This document shows, one piece after another, positions 15,059 to 24,631 of a stretch of 45,031 bases of DNA. Positions within the stretch are counted from its first letter, which is position 1. Every line of letters begins with the position of its first letter. The stretch lies in contig CAJFVX010000017.1 in assembly GCA_904420585.1 (NCBI GenBank), forward strand, positions 1 to 45,031, given 5' to 3'. The position numbers and the translations under genes were made by a program. The DNA comes from Candidatus Howiella intestinavium. GTDB taxonomy: Bacteria > Bacillota > Clostridia > Oscillospirales > Acutalibacteraceae. The notes under the pieces are model-generated. The model ran no database searches. It worked only from the letters and a program-made list of their open reading frames with translations, and was not told the DNA's origin.

Positions 15059-16002
15059 GCCTCTTCACCCACCCTTTCCACAAAAATCTGCTCCAGGGTA
15101 GGCTCCATAACCTGGAAGGTCTCCACCCTTTGGCCTGCGGCCAGGATGGCCGCCAGCAGCCGGTCCTTGTCAGCCGGGGCCGCCACCCGCACCACGGCGG
15201 CTGCGCCGTTTTCGGCCGCCTTACCGGGTATCTCCGGGGAGATGTCGGCGACAAAGCCGTCCAGCCCGCCGGCGGCCCGCAGGGCTTCCAGCCGGCCGGC
15301 CGAATCCCCCCCGTCCAGGGCCACCAGGATGCGGGTGCGGTCGTAGCTGCGCTTGATGTCCCGCAGGTTGCCCTCCAGGGCGATGCGACCTTTATCCAGA
15401 ATGGCGATGGAGTCACAGAATTCTTCCACGTACCCCATCTGGTGGGAGGAGAAGAGAACAATTTTCCCCGCCGCCGCCTGCTCGGACACAATCTCCTTAA
15501 GCAGCTGGGCGTTGACCGGGTCCAGTCCGGAGAAGGGTTCGTCCAGAATCACGATGTCGGGGTTGTGCAGCAGGCAGACCCCCAGCTGAATCTTCTGCTG
15601 GTTGCCCTTGGACAGGGTGCGCAGCAGGGCGTCCCGGTACTGGCCCATTTCCAGCCGCTCCAGCCAGTAGTCGGCGCTTTTCTTGGCCTCCTGCCGGGAG
15701 AGGCCCCGCAGGCGGCCGATGTATACCATCTGGTCGATAATCTTCTGTTTGGGATACAGGCCCCGCTCCTCCGGCAGGTAGCCGAAGCGGACCTCTGTCC
15801 GGTCGATGGGCTGCGCTTCCAGCAGCACCCGGCCGCTGTCGGGGGGGAATACCCCCATAATAATGCGGATGGTGGTGGTTTTGCCCGCGCCGTTGCGGCC
15901 CAAAAGCCCCATGGCCGCGCCGCCGGCGGCGGAAAATGTGATTTCCTCCAGCACTCTTTTTTCGCCGAAGGTTTTGGTGATGCCGTCAAGCCGAAGCTCC
16001 AA
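15055..16002 (-). CDS. ABC transporter ATP-binding protein, NatA-like
   Basis: This 315-residue ATPase has Walker A GRNGAGKTTT, a Q/E-loop region (FGYLPEERGLYP), the variant signature LSKGNQQK, Walker B VILDEPFSGLD and the switch His in SSHQMG. The region after about 215 matches the DUF4162 extension typical of NatA-type subunits. The start is TTG at 16002, supported by AAAGGAGG eight bases upstream; no better ATG exists nearby. It is the first gene of a four-gene operon with its own promoter and energises the permease encoded next. Confidence 0.9.
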   Translation of the reverse strand: MELRLDGITKTFGEKRVLEEITFSAAGGAAMGLLGRNGAGKTTTIRIIMGVFPPDSGRVLLEAQPIDRTEVRFGYLPEERGLYPKQKIIDQMVYIGRLRGLSRQEAKKSADYWLERLEMGQYRDALLRTLSKGNQQKIQLGVCLLHNPDIVILDEPFSGLDPVNAQLLKEIVSEQAAAGKIVLFSSHQMGYVEEFCDSIAILDKGRIALEGNLRDIKRSYDRTRILVALDGGDSAGRLEALRAAGGLDGFVADISPEIPGKAAENGAAAVVRVAAPADKDRLLAAILAAGQRVETFQVMEPTLEQIFVERVGEEA

Positions 16003-16043
16003 GGTACCACCCTCCTTTCCAGAATTGTCCGGGAATTACTCCC

Positions 16044-16072
16044 ATTATACCAAAGCCGCGCCGCAACTGCAA
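16044..16072 (-). promoter_or_regulatory. Promoter of the NatAB operon
   Basis: On the minus strand TTGCAG (complement of 16067-16072) and TATAAT (complement of 16044-16049) are spaced by 17 bases. Its -35 lies 15 bases from the -35 of the divergent promoter for the kinase gene, so one factor bound between them could affect both. Confidence 0.75.
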
Positions 16073-16087
16073 GAAAGGCGTAAAATC

Positions 16088-16116
16088 TTGCCAAACGCGT
16101 ACAGAACTAGTATAAT
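16088..16116 (+). promoter_or_regulatory. Promoter of the pdxY-like gene and manA
   Basis: TTGCCA (16088-16093) and TATAAT (16111-16116) are separated by 17 bases. The start of transcription is predicted near 16123, about 60 bases before the GTG start codon. Confidence 0.75.
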
Positions 16117-16181
16117 GGATCCCGCATGGAAGCGTATGGACGCACTGTGTACAAATTCTGAATTTTAAGGAGGCGCCGCCC

Positions 16182-17102
16182 GTGGCCCCAGTATCCCCGC
16201 CCGCCCTGTCCCGGCCGCCCCGGGTGGCGGCCATCCATGATTTGTCCGGCTTCGGCCGCTGCGCTTTGGCGGTGGTGCTGCCGGTGCTGGCGGCCATGGG
16301 CTGCCAGGGCTGCCCTCTGCCCACCGCCCTGCTCTCTACCCACACCGGCGGCTTTACCGATATTGAGAAGGCCCCCTGCGACGACTTCCCCGGTCGGGCC
16401 CTTATCCACTGGGCGGCCAGCGGCGTATCCCCCGACTGCGTCTATTCCGGCTATCTGGGCAGCCCCTCCCAGGCCGGGCAGGTGGAAAGCTGCCGCCGGC
16501 TGTTCCCGGGGGCGCTGCTGGTGGTGGACCCGGTGCTGGGAGACGAGGGCCGGCCCTACGGGGGCATATCCCCCGAGATGATAGAGGCCATGTCTCGCCT
16601 TGCGGCGGCGGCCGACCTGCTGACCCCCAACCCCACGGAGGTCTCCCTGCTTCTGCATACGCCCTACGCCGGCGGCCCCCTGTCGGCGGCCGAGGCGAGA
16701 AGCCGGCTGGCCGCCCTGTCCCGCATGGGGGAGAAGGCCGCCGCCGTGCTCATCACCGGGCAGGAGATGGCCGGCGGGGTGTACAACCTCTGCTGCCTGC
16801 CGGCTGACAGCCGTTTAGGCCGGGCCGCCGGCTTATACGACGACCTGTATATGCGCTTTGCCTGCGACTACCGCTACCCCTCCTACCCCGGCACGGGGGA
16901 TATTTTCACCTCCCTTGTGACGGCCGCCCTGGCCAGGGGGGAGGAGATGGCCGCCGCCGTGGGGAGGGCCACCGCCTTTGTGGAGCGGTGCATCGCCCTG
17001 ACTGCCGGCTCGGGGGAGCCGGCGCGGGACGGGGTGTTTTTGGAATACGCCCTGCCCGAGCTGCCGGCCCTGGAGCCCCGGGAGGCCCGGCCGCTGGAAT
17101 AG
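16182..17102 (+). CDS. Pyridoxamine kinase-like protein (PfkB/ribokinase superfamily)
   Basis: This 306-residue kinase resembles PdxK/PdxY, which phosphorylate pyridoxal, pyridoxine or pyridoxamine in B6 salvage. The N-terminal strand VAAIHDLSGFGRCAL, the HTGGF loop, the VVDPVLGDEG motif, TPNPTE and the C-terminal anion-hole motif GTGDIF (Asp as catalytic base) are all present. Length fits. The GTG start has AAGGAGG eight bases upstream. A cytoplasmic role is expected. It is followed after about 56 bases by manA. Substrate could also be a related pyrimidine, so no gene symbol is given. Confidence 0.85.
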   Translation: MAPVSPPALSRPPRVAAIHDLSGFGRCALAVVLPVLAAMGCQGCPLPTALLSTHTGGFTDIEKAPCDDFPGRALIHWAASGVSPDCVYSGYLGSPSQAGQVESCRRLFPGALLVVDPVLGDEGRPYGGISPEMIEAMSRLAAAADLLTPNPTEVSLLLHTPYAGGPLSAAEARSRLAALSRMGEKAAAVLITGQEMAGGVYNLCCLPADSRLGRAAGLYDDLYMRFACDYRYPSYPGTGDIFTSLVTAALARGEEMAAAVGRATAFVERCIALTAGSGEPARDGVFLEYALPELPALEPREARPLE

Positions 17103-17158
17103 GAAATCCGCCGGTTTCCGGCAATGGATAAAGCATTATATTTAGGAGGATGATATCC

Positions 17159-18106
17159 ATGTATCCCATGAAACTGAAGGCCGCCTTTAAGGATTACCTG
17201 TGGGGCGGCACCCGCCTGCGCACCGAGTACCATATGCAGAGCGACCTTGCGAAGCTGGCCGAGGCCTGGGTCCTCTCCTGCCACAAGGACGGCCCCTCGG
17301 TGGTGGAAAACGGGGAATACGCCGGGCTTACCCTGGAGGAGGCCATCGAAAAGATGGGCAGGGAGGCCCTTGGCGCCAAGGGCAGCCAGTTCGCCTTTTT
17401 CCCCATCCTCATCAAACTCATTGACGCCAAGGACAACCTGTCCATCCAGGTGCACCCCAGCGACGAGTACGCCCTGCAGGTGGAAGGGGAGTACGGCAAG
17501 ACCGAGATGTGGTATGTGGTGGACTGTGACCCCGGTTCCTTCCTTTACTACGGCTTCAACCGGGAGGTGACGCCGGATGAATTCGCCGCCCGCATCGCCG
17601 ACAACACCCTGCTGGAGGTTCTCAACAAGGTGGAGGTAAAGAAGGGGGACTGCTTCTTCATCGAATCGGGCACCATTCACGCCATCGGCGCGGGGCTGCT
17701 CATCGCCGAAATCCAGCAGAATTCCAACACCACCTACCGGGTCTACGACTACGGCCGGGTAGGGGCCGACGGCAAGCCCCGGCAGCTGCATGTGGAGAAG
17801 GCCAAGGAAGTGACCCAGCTCTGCCCCCCCAAGGCGGCCTACGGCCAGGTGCAGGCCGTGGACGGCAAGGCCCGCCTGGCCTCCTGCAAGTACTTTACGG
17901 TGGATAAGCTGGACGTGGACGGGGAATCCTGCCTTGCGGCGGACGGGGAATCCTTCCTCTCCCTGCTCTGCTTAGAGGGGGATCTTACCCTGGAGGCCGC
18001 CGGCCAGACCCTGGAGATGCGGCCCAGCGACAGCTTCTTCCTGCCCGCCGGCATGGGCGAGGTCAGGGTAAAGGGCAAGGGCACGGTCATCGCCAGCCGG
18101 GTGTAA
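17159..18106 (+). CDS. manA: Mannose-6-phosphate isomerase, class I
   Basis: The product (315 residues) interconverts mannose-6-phosphate and fructose-6-phosphate. Zn-binding residues are visible in QVHPSDEYA (Gln and His), KTEMWYVVD (Glu) and SGTIHAIG (His), typical of the short Gram-positive form. An ATG nine bases earlier (17150) abuts the AGGAGG at 17144-17149, so translation must start at ATG 17159 with nine-base spacing. It probably shares a transcript with the kinase upstream and feeds mannose into glycolysis. Confidence 0.93.
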   Translation: MYPMKLKAAFKDYLWGGTRLRTEYHMQSDLAKLAEAWVLSCHKDGPSVVENGEYAGLTLEEAIEKMGREALGAKGSQFAFFPILIKLIDAKDNLSIQVHPSDEYALQVEGEYGKTEMWYVVDCDPGSFLYYGFNREVTPDEFAARIADNTLLEVLNKVEVKKGDCFFIESGTIHAIGAGLLIAEIQQNSNTTYRVYDYGRVGADGKPRQLHVEKAKEVTQLCPPKAAYGQVQAVDGKARLASCKYFTVDKLDVDGESCLAADGESFLSLLCLEGDLTLEAAGQTLEMRPSDSFFLPAGMGEVRVKGKGTVIASRV

Positions 18107-18179
18107 ATCCATGGAGGAGAAGACCGAGGGGCGCCCCGGCGTGCTGGGCCTCGCCCCGGAACACCCGGGAGAGAAGCCG

Positions 18180-18677
18180 GTGCTCAACATCGTCCTGGTG
18201 GAGCCGGAAATCCCCCAGAACACCGGCAACGTGGCCCGCACCTGCGCCGCCACCGGCGCCCGGCTGCATCTGGTGGGCCCCATGGGCTTTCGCATCGACG
18301 ACAAAAAGCTCAAGCGGGCCGGGCTGGACTACTGGCATCTGCTGGACATCACCTATTACGAAAACCTGGGGGATTTTTTCGCCAAAAATCAGGGGGACTT
18401 TTTCTTTTTCACCACCAAGGCCCCCAAGGACTACACCCAGGTTTCCTATCCCGCCGGCTGCTACCTTTTCTTCGGCAAGGAGACCGCCGGCCTGCCCGAA
18501 AGCCTGCTGGCCGCCCACAAGGAGGGCTGCGTCCGCCTGCCCATGCGGGGGGAGGCCCGGAGCTTAAACCTTTCCAACGCCGTGGCCATCGGCGTCTACG
18601 AGGCCCTGCGCCAGTGGGGGTTCCCCGAGCTGCAGAACAGCGGCCGCCTGCGGGAGTACGACTGGGACAAGCTATAG
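18180..18677 (+). CDS. trmL: tRNA (cytidine(34)-2'-O)-methyltransferase
   Basis: This SPOUT-class methyltransferase methylates the wobble ribose of tRNA-Leu. The family N-terminus LNIVLVEPEIPQNTGN and the knotted C-terminal SAM-binding parts (YLFFGKETAGLP, RLPMRGEARSLNLSNAV) are intact. An ATG at 18111 would add 23 poorly conserved residues and has no ribosome site. GTG 18180 has GGGAGAG six bases upstream and gives 165 residues, the usual size, so I prefer it. It lies 73 bases after manA, probably in the same transcript. Confidence 0.9.
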   Translation: MLNIVLVEPEIPQNTGNVARTCAATGARLHLVGPMGFRIDDKKLKRAGLDYWHLLDITYYENLGDFFAKNQGDFFFFTTKAPKDYTQVSYPAGCYLFFGKETAGLPESLLAAHKEGCVRLPMRGEARSLNLSNAVAIGVYEALRQWGFPELQNSGRLREYDWDKL

Positions 18678-18776
18678 CCTTTTTGACAAATCCACAAAAG
18701 GCGGAGCCTGTCCGGGGGCGGGTTTAGGCGTTTTGCGATTTTTGCGGCGGCCGCCCCGCCGCCGTCCGAAAGGGTA

Positions 18777-18805
18777 TTGAAAAACCCGGCGGACTGGGTT
18801 AAAAT
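18777..18805 (+). promoter_or_regulatory. Promoter of pgk
   Basis: TTGAAA (18777-18782) and TAAAAT (18800-18805) have a 17-base spacer. The leader to the pgk ATG is about 57 bases and AT-rich, unlike the GC-rich surroundings. Confidence 0.75.
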
Positions 18806-18868
18806 ACCAAGTAGCAAATTGTTTTTATTAAGTTTCAAGATTTCATTGAGGGAAAGGAAGTTACCGAA

Positions 18869-20059
18869 ATGACCGCTCTGAACAAGAAGACCATTGAGGA
18901 CATCGACGTTGCCGGCAAGCGGGTATTGGTCCGCTGCGACTTCAACGTCCCCCTGAAGGACGGGGAGATCACCGATGACAAGCGCATCCGGGAGTCCCTG
19001 CCCACCATCAAGTACCTGCTGGATCATAACGCCAAGGTTATCCTCTGCTCCCATATGGGCCGTCCCAAGGGCGAGTTCAACATGAAGTACTCCATGGCCC
19101 CCGTGGCCAAGCGCCTCAGCGAGCTGCTGGGCAAGGAGGTCAAGCTGGCCGCCGACGTGGTGGGCGATTCCGCCAAGGCCCTGGCCGCCGACCTGCAGGA
19201 CGGCGAGGCCATGCTGCTGGAGAACGTCCGCTTCCACAAGGAAGAGGAAAAGAACGACCCCGATTTCTGCAAGGCCCTGGCTTCCCTGGCCGAGATTTAT
19301 GTAAATGACGCCTTCGGCACGGCCCACCGGGCCCACGCCTCCACCACCGGCGTGGCCGACTATCTGCCCGCCGTCTGCGGCTACCTCATCCAGAAGGAAA
19401 TCAAGATCATGGGCGACGCCCTGGCCAATCCCAAGCGGCCCTTCGTGGCCATCCTGGGCGGCGCCAAGGTGTCCGACAAGATCGGCGTCATCACCAACCT
19501 GCTGGACAAGGTGGACACCCTGATCATCGGCGGCGGCATGGCCTACACCTTCATGAAGGCCCTGGGCCACTCCATCGGCGACTCCCTGCTGGAGGCCGAT
19601 AAGGTGGACCTGGCCAAGGAAATTATGGACAGCGCCAAGGCAAAGGGCGTCAAGTTCTTAATCCCCGTGGACAACAAGGCGGGCGACAAGTACGATCCCG
19701 ACTGCAACAGCCGGATCGTGGATTCCGACAACATCCCCGAAGGCTGGATGGGCCTGGATATCGGCCCCAAGACCCAGGAGATGTTTGCCGAGGCCATCAA
19801 GGGCGCAGGCACGGTTGTCTGGAACGGCCCCATGGGCGTTTCCGAGTGGGATAACTTCGCCGCCGGCACCATCGCGGTGGCCAAGGCGGTGGCCGAATCC
19901 GGCGCCATCTCCATCATCGGCGGCGGCGACTCGGCCGCGGCTGTGGAAAAGCTGGGCTTCGCCGAAAAGATGACCCACATCTCCACCGGCGGCGGCGCTT
20001 CCCTGGAGTTCCTGGAGGGCAAGACCCTGCCCGGCATCGCCGCGCTGCTGGATAAATAA
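18869..20059 (+). CDS. pgk: Phosphoglycerate kinase
   Basis: This 396-residue enzyme makes ATP from 1,3-bisphosphoglycerate in glycolysis. It shows the N-terminal [12 protein letters not shown] substrate loop, HMGRPKGE, the basic patch around ENVRFHKEE, the inter-domain [14 protein letters not shown], the nucleotide-domain [10 protein letters not shown] and the C-terminal GGGDSAAA and STGGGAS loops. Full family length, no anomaly. GGAAAGGAAG precedes the ATG. It starts a glycolytic cluster with tpiA and gpmI; gap and eno are not nearby. Confidence 0.97.
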   Translation: MTALNKKTIEDIDVAGKRVLVRCDFNVPLKDGEITDDKRIRESLPTIKYLLDHNAKVILCSHMGRPKGEFNMKYSMAPVAKRLSELLGKEVKLAADVVGDSAKALAADLQDGEAMLLENVRFHKEEEKNDPDFCKALASLAEIYVNDAFGTAHRAHASTTGVADYLPAVCGYLIQKEIKIMGDALANPKRPFVAILGGAKVSDKIGVITNLLDKVDTLIIGGGMAYTFMKALGHSIGDSLLEADKVDLAKEIMDSAKAKGVKFLIPVDNKAGDKYDPDCNSRIVDSDNIPEGWMGLDIGPKTQEMFAEAIKGAGTVVWNGPMGVSEWDNFAAGTIAVAKAVAESGAISIIGGGDSAAAVEKLGFAEKMTHISTGGGASLEFLEGKTLPGIAALLDK

Positions 20060-20105
20060 GTTTTGCATACGGAAGGGGCAGCGGATTCCGCTGTCCGCCC
20101 TGCGG

Positions 20106-20127
20106 CGGCGCGGCGGATGCCGCGCCG
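20106..20127 (+). terminator. Hairpin between pgk and tpiA
   Basis: CGGCGCGGC (20106-20114) and GCCGCGCCG (20119-20127) form a perfect 9-bp stem with a GGAT loop, followed by TTTCCTTTT. It is likely a terminator or partial attenuator that lowers tpiA relative to pgk. Two more small hairpins (20147-20162 and 20177-20194) follow before the tpiA ribosome site. Confidence 0.6.
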
Positions 20128-20228
20128 TTTCCTTTTGAAACCGCCTACGCCGCATCCGGCGTGGAAAATATGGCCCCCCGGCGCATAAGCCGGGCGGGAA
20201 AGATTACAATATATGGGAGGAAACCATC

Positions 20229-20996
<768 letters not shown>

Positions 20997-21363
20997 GAAG
21001 TTTACGGGGCGGCTCCTGCTGCCCCGGATAGTTAAGGCCGATTTTCCGCCGGCAGGACGGCTTGCCGCCTCTGCCGGCCCTGCATCCCGCCCGCGTTTAT
21101 GGCCGGCAGGCCTTGGGCAGCAGGTGGGCCGGGACGGTAGGCGGCCCCTCCGCCGGCAGGGAGTCGGGATGGACAGAGAGCCTTGGCCGGGCGGTTTACG
21201 GCCGGTCGGTGCGGGAGCATGCCGGTATCTATGATTCGGCCCATGCCTCGCCGGCAAAGCGGCTGCAGGCGGCGTCCCTCTGAAAGGCCCCATGTCCCGG
21301 CGGGCCTTCCTGCAAAAAGTAAAGTGTGCTGGCCGGCCCGGCCGGTCAATAGGAGTGTATAAA
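20997..21363. other. Non-coding gap between tpiA and gpmI
   Basis: This 367-base GC-rich stretch has no convincing gene; its open frames lack ribosome sites and sensible composition. It holds a hairpin with an 8-bp stem at 21006-21025 (no T-run) and three direct copies of GCCGGCAGG at 21048, 21102 and 21152, about 50 bases apart. AGGAG at 21350-21354 belongs to gpmI. A promoter for gpmI is not evident. Confidence 0.5.
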
Positions 21364-22905
21364 ATGAGCGAAAAGAAAAAGCCTTTGGTTTTGACCATTA
21401 TGGACGGCTTCGGCATCAACCCCGCCGTCAAGGGGAACGCCATCAAGGCGGCCAAAACCCCCAATCTGGATAAATTCTTCAAAGAATATCCCACCACCCA
21501 AATCGGCGCGTCGGGCATGGACGTGGGCCTTCCCGACGGCCAGATGGGCAACTCCGAGGTGGGCCACACCAACATCGGCGCCGGCCGGGTGGTCTATCAG
21601 GAGCTGACCCGCATCACCAAGTCCATCCAGGACGGGGATTTCTTCCACAACCCCGTGCTGCTGGAGGCCATGCAGAACTGCCGGAAGAACGATTCGGCCC
21701 TGCACCTGCTGGGCCTTCTGTCCGACGGAGGCGTCCACAGCCATCAGGAGCACCTCTTCGCCCTGCTGAAGATGGCCAAGGAGCAGGGGCTGACCCGGGT
21801 CTACGTCCACGCCCTGCTGGACGGCCGGGACGTGCCTCCCACCTCGGGCGCAGGCTATGTGGAGAACCTGCTTAAAAAGATAGAGGAAATCGGCGTGGGC
21901 AAAATCGCCACCCTGGCCGGCCGGTACTACGGTATGGACCGGGATACCCAGTGGGGCCGGGTGGAGAAGGCCTATGCCGCCATGGTCTACGGGGACGGCA
22001 TCATGACCGACGACCCGGTGGCGGCCGTCAGGAAGTCCTACGACACCATCGACTCGGACGGCAAGCACATCACCGACGAGTTCTTAATCCCCACGGTTGT
22101 GGGCGGCGGCCAGGCGGTGGCGGCAGGTGACAGTGTTATCTTCTTCAACTTCCGCCCCGACCGGGCCCGCGAAATCACCCGGGCCTTTGTGGACCCCGCC
22201 TTCGACGGCTTTGAGAGGAAGAACGGGGTCATGCCCCTTTACTTCGTCTGCATGACCGAGTACGACGCCACCATGCCGAACGTGCATGTGGCCTTCGCCC
22301 CCGAGGCCCTGACCATGACCATGGGCGAGACCCTGTCCAAGGCGGGCAAGACCCAGCTGCGCATCGCCGAGACCACCAAGTACGCCCATGTGACCTTCTT
22401 CTTCAACGGCGGCGAGGAGGTCAAGTTCCCCGGTGAGGACCGCATCCTGGTTCCCACCCCCGACGTGGCCACCTTCGACTTGCAGCCCGAAATGAGCGCT
22501 TACCCTGTCTGCGACAAGGTGGTGGAGGCCGTGGAGAGCGGCAAGTATGACGTCATCATCCTGAACTTCGCCAACTGCGACATGGTGGGCCACACCGGCA
22601 TCTTCGACGCGGCCGTCAAAGCTGTGGAGACGGTGGACACCTGCGTGGGCCGGGTGGTGGAAGCCGCCCTTTCCATGGACGGCGCGGTTATCATCACGGC
22701 CGACCACGGCAACGCCGACCAGATGGCGGCGGCCGACGGTTCCCCCTTTACCGCCCACACCACCAATCCCGTTCCCTTCTGCGTCGTGGGCTACCCCTGC
22801 GAACTCAAGGAGGGCGGCCGGCTCTGCGACATCTCCCCCACCATGCTGCACATGCTGGGGCTGCCCCAGCCGGCGGAAATGACCGGCGTCAGCCTGATAA
22901 AGTAA
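21364..22905 (+). CDS. gpmI: 2,3-bisphosphoglycerate-independent phosphoglycerate mutase
   Basis: This 513-residue, Mn-dependent enzyme converts 3-phosphoglycerate to 2-phosphoglycerate. Metal-binding D14 (TIMDGFG) and the phosphoserine nucleophile S64 (GQMGNSEVGH) are present, as are later metal motifs NFRPDRAREI, NFANCDMVGHTG and TADHGNAD. The frame stays open upstream to 21292, but the family start MSEKKKPLVLTIMDGFG and AGGAG ten bases upstream fix ATG 21364. It is the last gene of the glycolytic cluster. Confidence 0.97.
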   Translation: MSEKKKPLVLTIMDGFGINPAVKGNAIKAAKTPNLDKFFKEYPTTQIGASGMDVGLPDGQMGNSEVGHTNIGAGRVVYQELTRITKSIQDGDFFHNPVLLEAMQNCRKNDSALHLLGLLSDGGVHSHQEHLFALLKMAKEQGLTRVYVHALLDGRDVPPTSGAGYVENLLKKIEEIGVGKIATLAGRYYGMDRDTQWGRVEKAYAAMVYGDGIMTDDPVAAVRKSYDTIDSDGKHITDEFLIPTVVGGGQAVAAGDSVIFFNFRPDRAREITRAFVDPAFDGFERKNGVMPLYFVCMTEYDATMPNVHVAFAPEALTMTMGETLSKAGKTQLRIAETTKYAHVTFFFNGGEEVKFPGEDRILVPTPDVATFDLQPEMSAYPVCDKVVEAVESGKYDVIILNFANCDMVGHTGIFDAAVKAVETVDTCVGRVVEAALSMDGAVIITADHGNADQMAAADGSPFTAHTTNPVPFCVVGYPCELKEGGRLCDISPTMLHMLGLPQPAEMTGVSLIK

Positions 22906-22917
22906 AAAAAGCTGTCC

Positions 22918-22952
22918 AGCGGCGGCCTTCCCGGGAGCGGAAGGCCGCCGCT
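22918..22952. terminator. Hairpin after gpmI
   Basis: AGCGGCGGCCTTCC (22918-22931) and GGAAGGCCGCCGCT (22939-22952) form a perfect 14-bp stem with a 7-base loop, 12 bases after the gpmI stop. The T-run lies on the minus-strand side, so plus-strand termination may be helped by the T-rich stretch near 22967-22985. Confidence 0.65.
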
Positions 22953-22975
22953 TGGCATATATAAAAAGTTTTTGG

Positions 22976-23041
22976 CCGCTTTTTTCTAAAAAGCGGGCGG
23001 GGCGCCGGGGGAAGGCCCCGGCTCGCGTCCCGCAGGACGCG
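22976..23041. repeat. Three further tandem hairpins
   Basis: Three adjacent perfect stems follow the gpmI hairpin: CCGCTTTTT/AAAAAGCGG (22976-22996), GCCGGGG/CCCCGGC (23004-23022) and CGCGTCC/GGACGCG (23024-23041). Together with the preceding stem they form a compact structured array with no coding potential, possibly a processed 3' end or a small RNA. Confidence 0.5.
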
Positions 23042-23105
23042 AAATCCCTCCGCAAAAAAATGTTGCGAATATATCCACAAATCCATTCAATTCCGAAATA
23101 AAGTG

Positions 23106-23114
23106 TGCTATAAT
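23106..23114 (+). promoter_or_regulatory. Extended -10 promoter of the lipoprotein/two-component operon
   Basis: TGCTATAAT is an extended -10 element with a perfect TATAAT. The -35 region at 17-base distance (TTCAAT, 23086-23091) is weak, as expected for this promoter type. Transcription should begin near 23121. Confidence 0.6.
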
Positions 23115-23172
23115 AAATTTGATTTACCCTTCTTTACAGGGGACGGCATTTTTGGAAAGGAGGCGGCGGTCT

Positions 23173-24585
23173 GTGAAGGGTTCTCTCATAAAAAGCTGGA
23201 TAGGCATTTTTCTGGCGGCGGCCTGCTGCCTTGTCTTTTCCGGCTGCAATACCGTAGGCACCAATACGGACGGCCTGCTGGAGCCTCCCCGGCCCACCGG
23301 CGAGCTGTACGAAATCCAGCAGGCCCTGGAGCAGAATGCTTCGGGGGGCATCCAGCTGAAATACCCTCAGACGGGAAGCTATCGTTCGGCCTTTGTGCTC
23401 CACGACTGCGACGGGGACGGGGAGGAGGAGGCCCTGGCTTTTTACGCCCTGGAATCCGAGGCGCAGGAGACCGTGCCTCCCCTGCATGTGAGCCTCATAG
23501 ACCGGGTGGAGGAGGAGTGGCGGCCCCAGACCGAGATTTCCCTGCCCGGTACCATCAACCAGGTGGACTTTGCCGATTTGGACGGGGACGGCCGGGAGGA
23601 AATCCTCTTAGGCTGGGTACAGGCCTCCACTCTGGAGAATAAACTGGCTGTCTATACCTTCCGGGAAAACACCCTCATCCAGCGCATGCAGGAGAACTAT
23701 ACCCAGTACGCCGTCTGCAATCTCATTTCGGGACGCCGGACGCCCCAGCTGCTGCTCTTCCTGCTCAACACGGCGGATAAGGTGGCCTCGGCCCAACTGC
23801 TTTCCCTGCAGTCCGGCGGGATACAGCAGGAGGGCACCGTAAGCCTGGATGGAGGCGCCACATCCTATACGGCGCCCCAGGTGGGGTATTTGAAGGACGG
23901 GACGCCGGCGGTCTATCTGGACGCCTATAAGGGCACGGCCGCCATGATAACCGAAATCGTCTATTATGCCGAGGCCCGGCCCTCGGCGGGTACGGCCTCC
24001 AATACCTCCGGCATGGCCGGGATAGTTGTCACCGGACTTGTCTCCCCCTTCCACGACAGCGCCACCCTGTCCAACGACATCACCCTGCGGCCGGTATCGG
24101 CCGTTTCCCGGGATATGGACCACGATAATGTGCTGGATATGCCCCTGATGACCCCTCTGCCGGGATACGAGAGTGTGGTTGATGCGGAAAAACTTTATCT
24201 GACCACCTGGCGGAATTACGACGGCCGGCGGTTTGAAAATGTTTTTGCCTCGGTTATGAACTATGAAGAGGAATACTATCTGCGCTTCCCCCAGAAATGG
24301 GCGGGGGACAATACGGTGAACGTCACCATGAGCCGGACCTCCGGCCGGCGGGAGAGCGTGTTCTATGTTTGGGACCCGGTCAACCGCATTCGGGGGGAGG
24401 AGCTGCTTTCCATCCAGGTCGTATCGGGCCGGGAGTGGGAGGAAAGGGACCAGGACCAGTGGCAGGGTTATATAGAGCTGGCCCAGAAGAACGGGCAGTA
24501 TTATGTAGCGAAAATCACAGCCACATCCGGCGTCTACGCGCTGACCGAGGAGACGCTGCGCTCCTGCTTCGGCCTCATTCAGTAG
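23173..24585 (+). CDS. Lipoprotein with Asp-Gly-Asp-Gly repeats, upstream of a two-component system
   Basis: The product (470 residues from GTG) has a lipoprotein signal: basic start, hydrophobic stretch and VFSGC with the lipidated Cys at about 25. Its N-terminal half contains HDCDGDGEEEALAF and ADLDGDGREEILLGW, which look like FG-GAP/VCBS-type Ca-binding loops of beta-propellers; a later DMDHDNVLDMP is a third. No enzyme motif is seen. AAAGGAGG (23156-23163) nine bases before GTG 23173 sets the start; the frame extends upstream to 23119 without a ribosome site. The response regulator follows 46 bases later, so this surface protein may feed the sensor kinase. Role is inferred from position only. 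Confidence 0.75.
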   Translation: MKGSLIKSWIGIFLAAACCLVFSGCNTVGTNTDGLLEPPRPTGELYEIQQALEQNASGGIQLKYPQTGSYRSAFVLHDCDGDGEEEALAFYALESEAQETVPPLHVSLIDRVEEEWRPQTEISLPGTINQVDFADLDGDGREEILLGWVQASTLENKLAVYTFRENTLIQRMQENYTQYAVCNLISGRRTPQLLLFLLNTADKVASAQLLSLQSGGIQQEGTVSLDGGATSYTAPQVGYLKDGTPAVYLDAYKGTAAMITEIVYYAEARPSAGTASNTSGMAGIVVTGLVSPFHDSATLSNDITLRPVSAVSRDMDHDNVLDMPLMTPLPGYESVVDAEKLYLTTWRNYDGRRFENVFASVMNYEEEYYLRFPQKWAGDNTVNVTMSRTSGRRESVFYVWDPVNRIRGEELLSIQVVSGREWEERDQDQWQGYIELAQKNGQYYVAKITATSGVYALTEETLRSCFGLIQ

Positions 24586-24631
24586 GAGAAAAAATAGAAA
24601 GCCGGCCTTTCGGAAAGGGGACAGGATATAC

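Noticed and set aside
20205-20210. TACAAT as a -10 for tpiA
   Set aside because: The start of transcription would fall inside the tpiA ribosome site, and no -35 is present.
21062-21283. 73-residue open frame in the tpiA-gpmI spacer
   Set aside because: No ribosome site, unusual composition (Gly/Arg/Ser-rich) and no recognisable motif.
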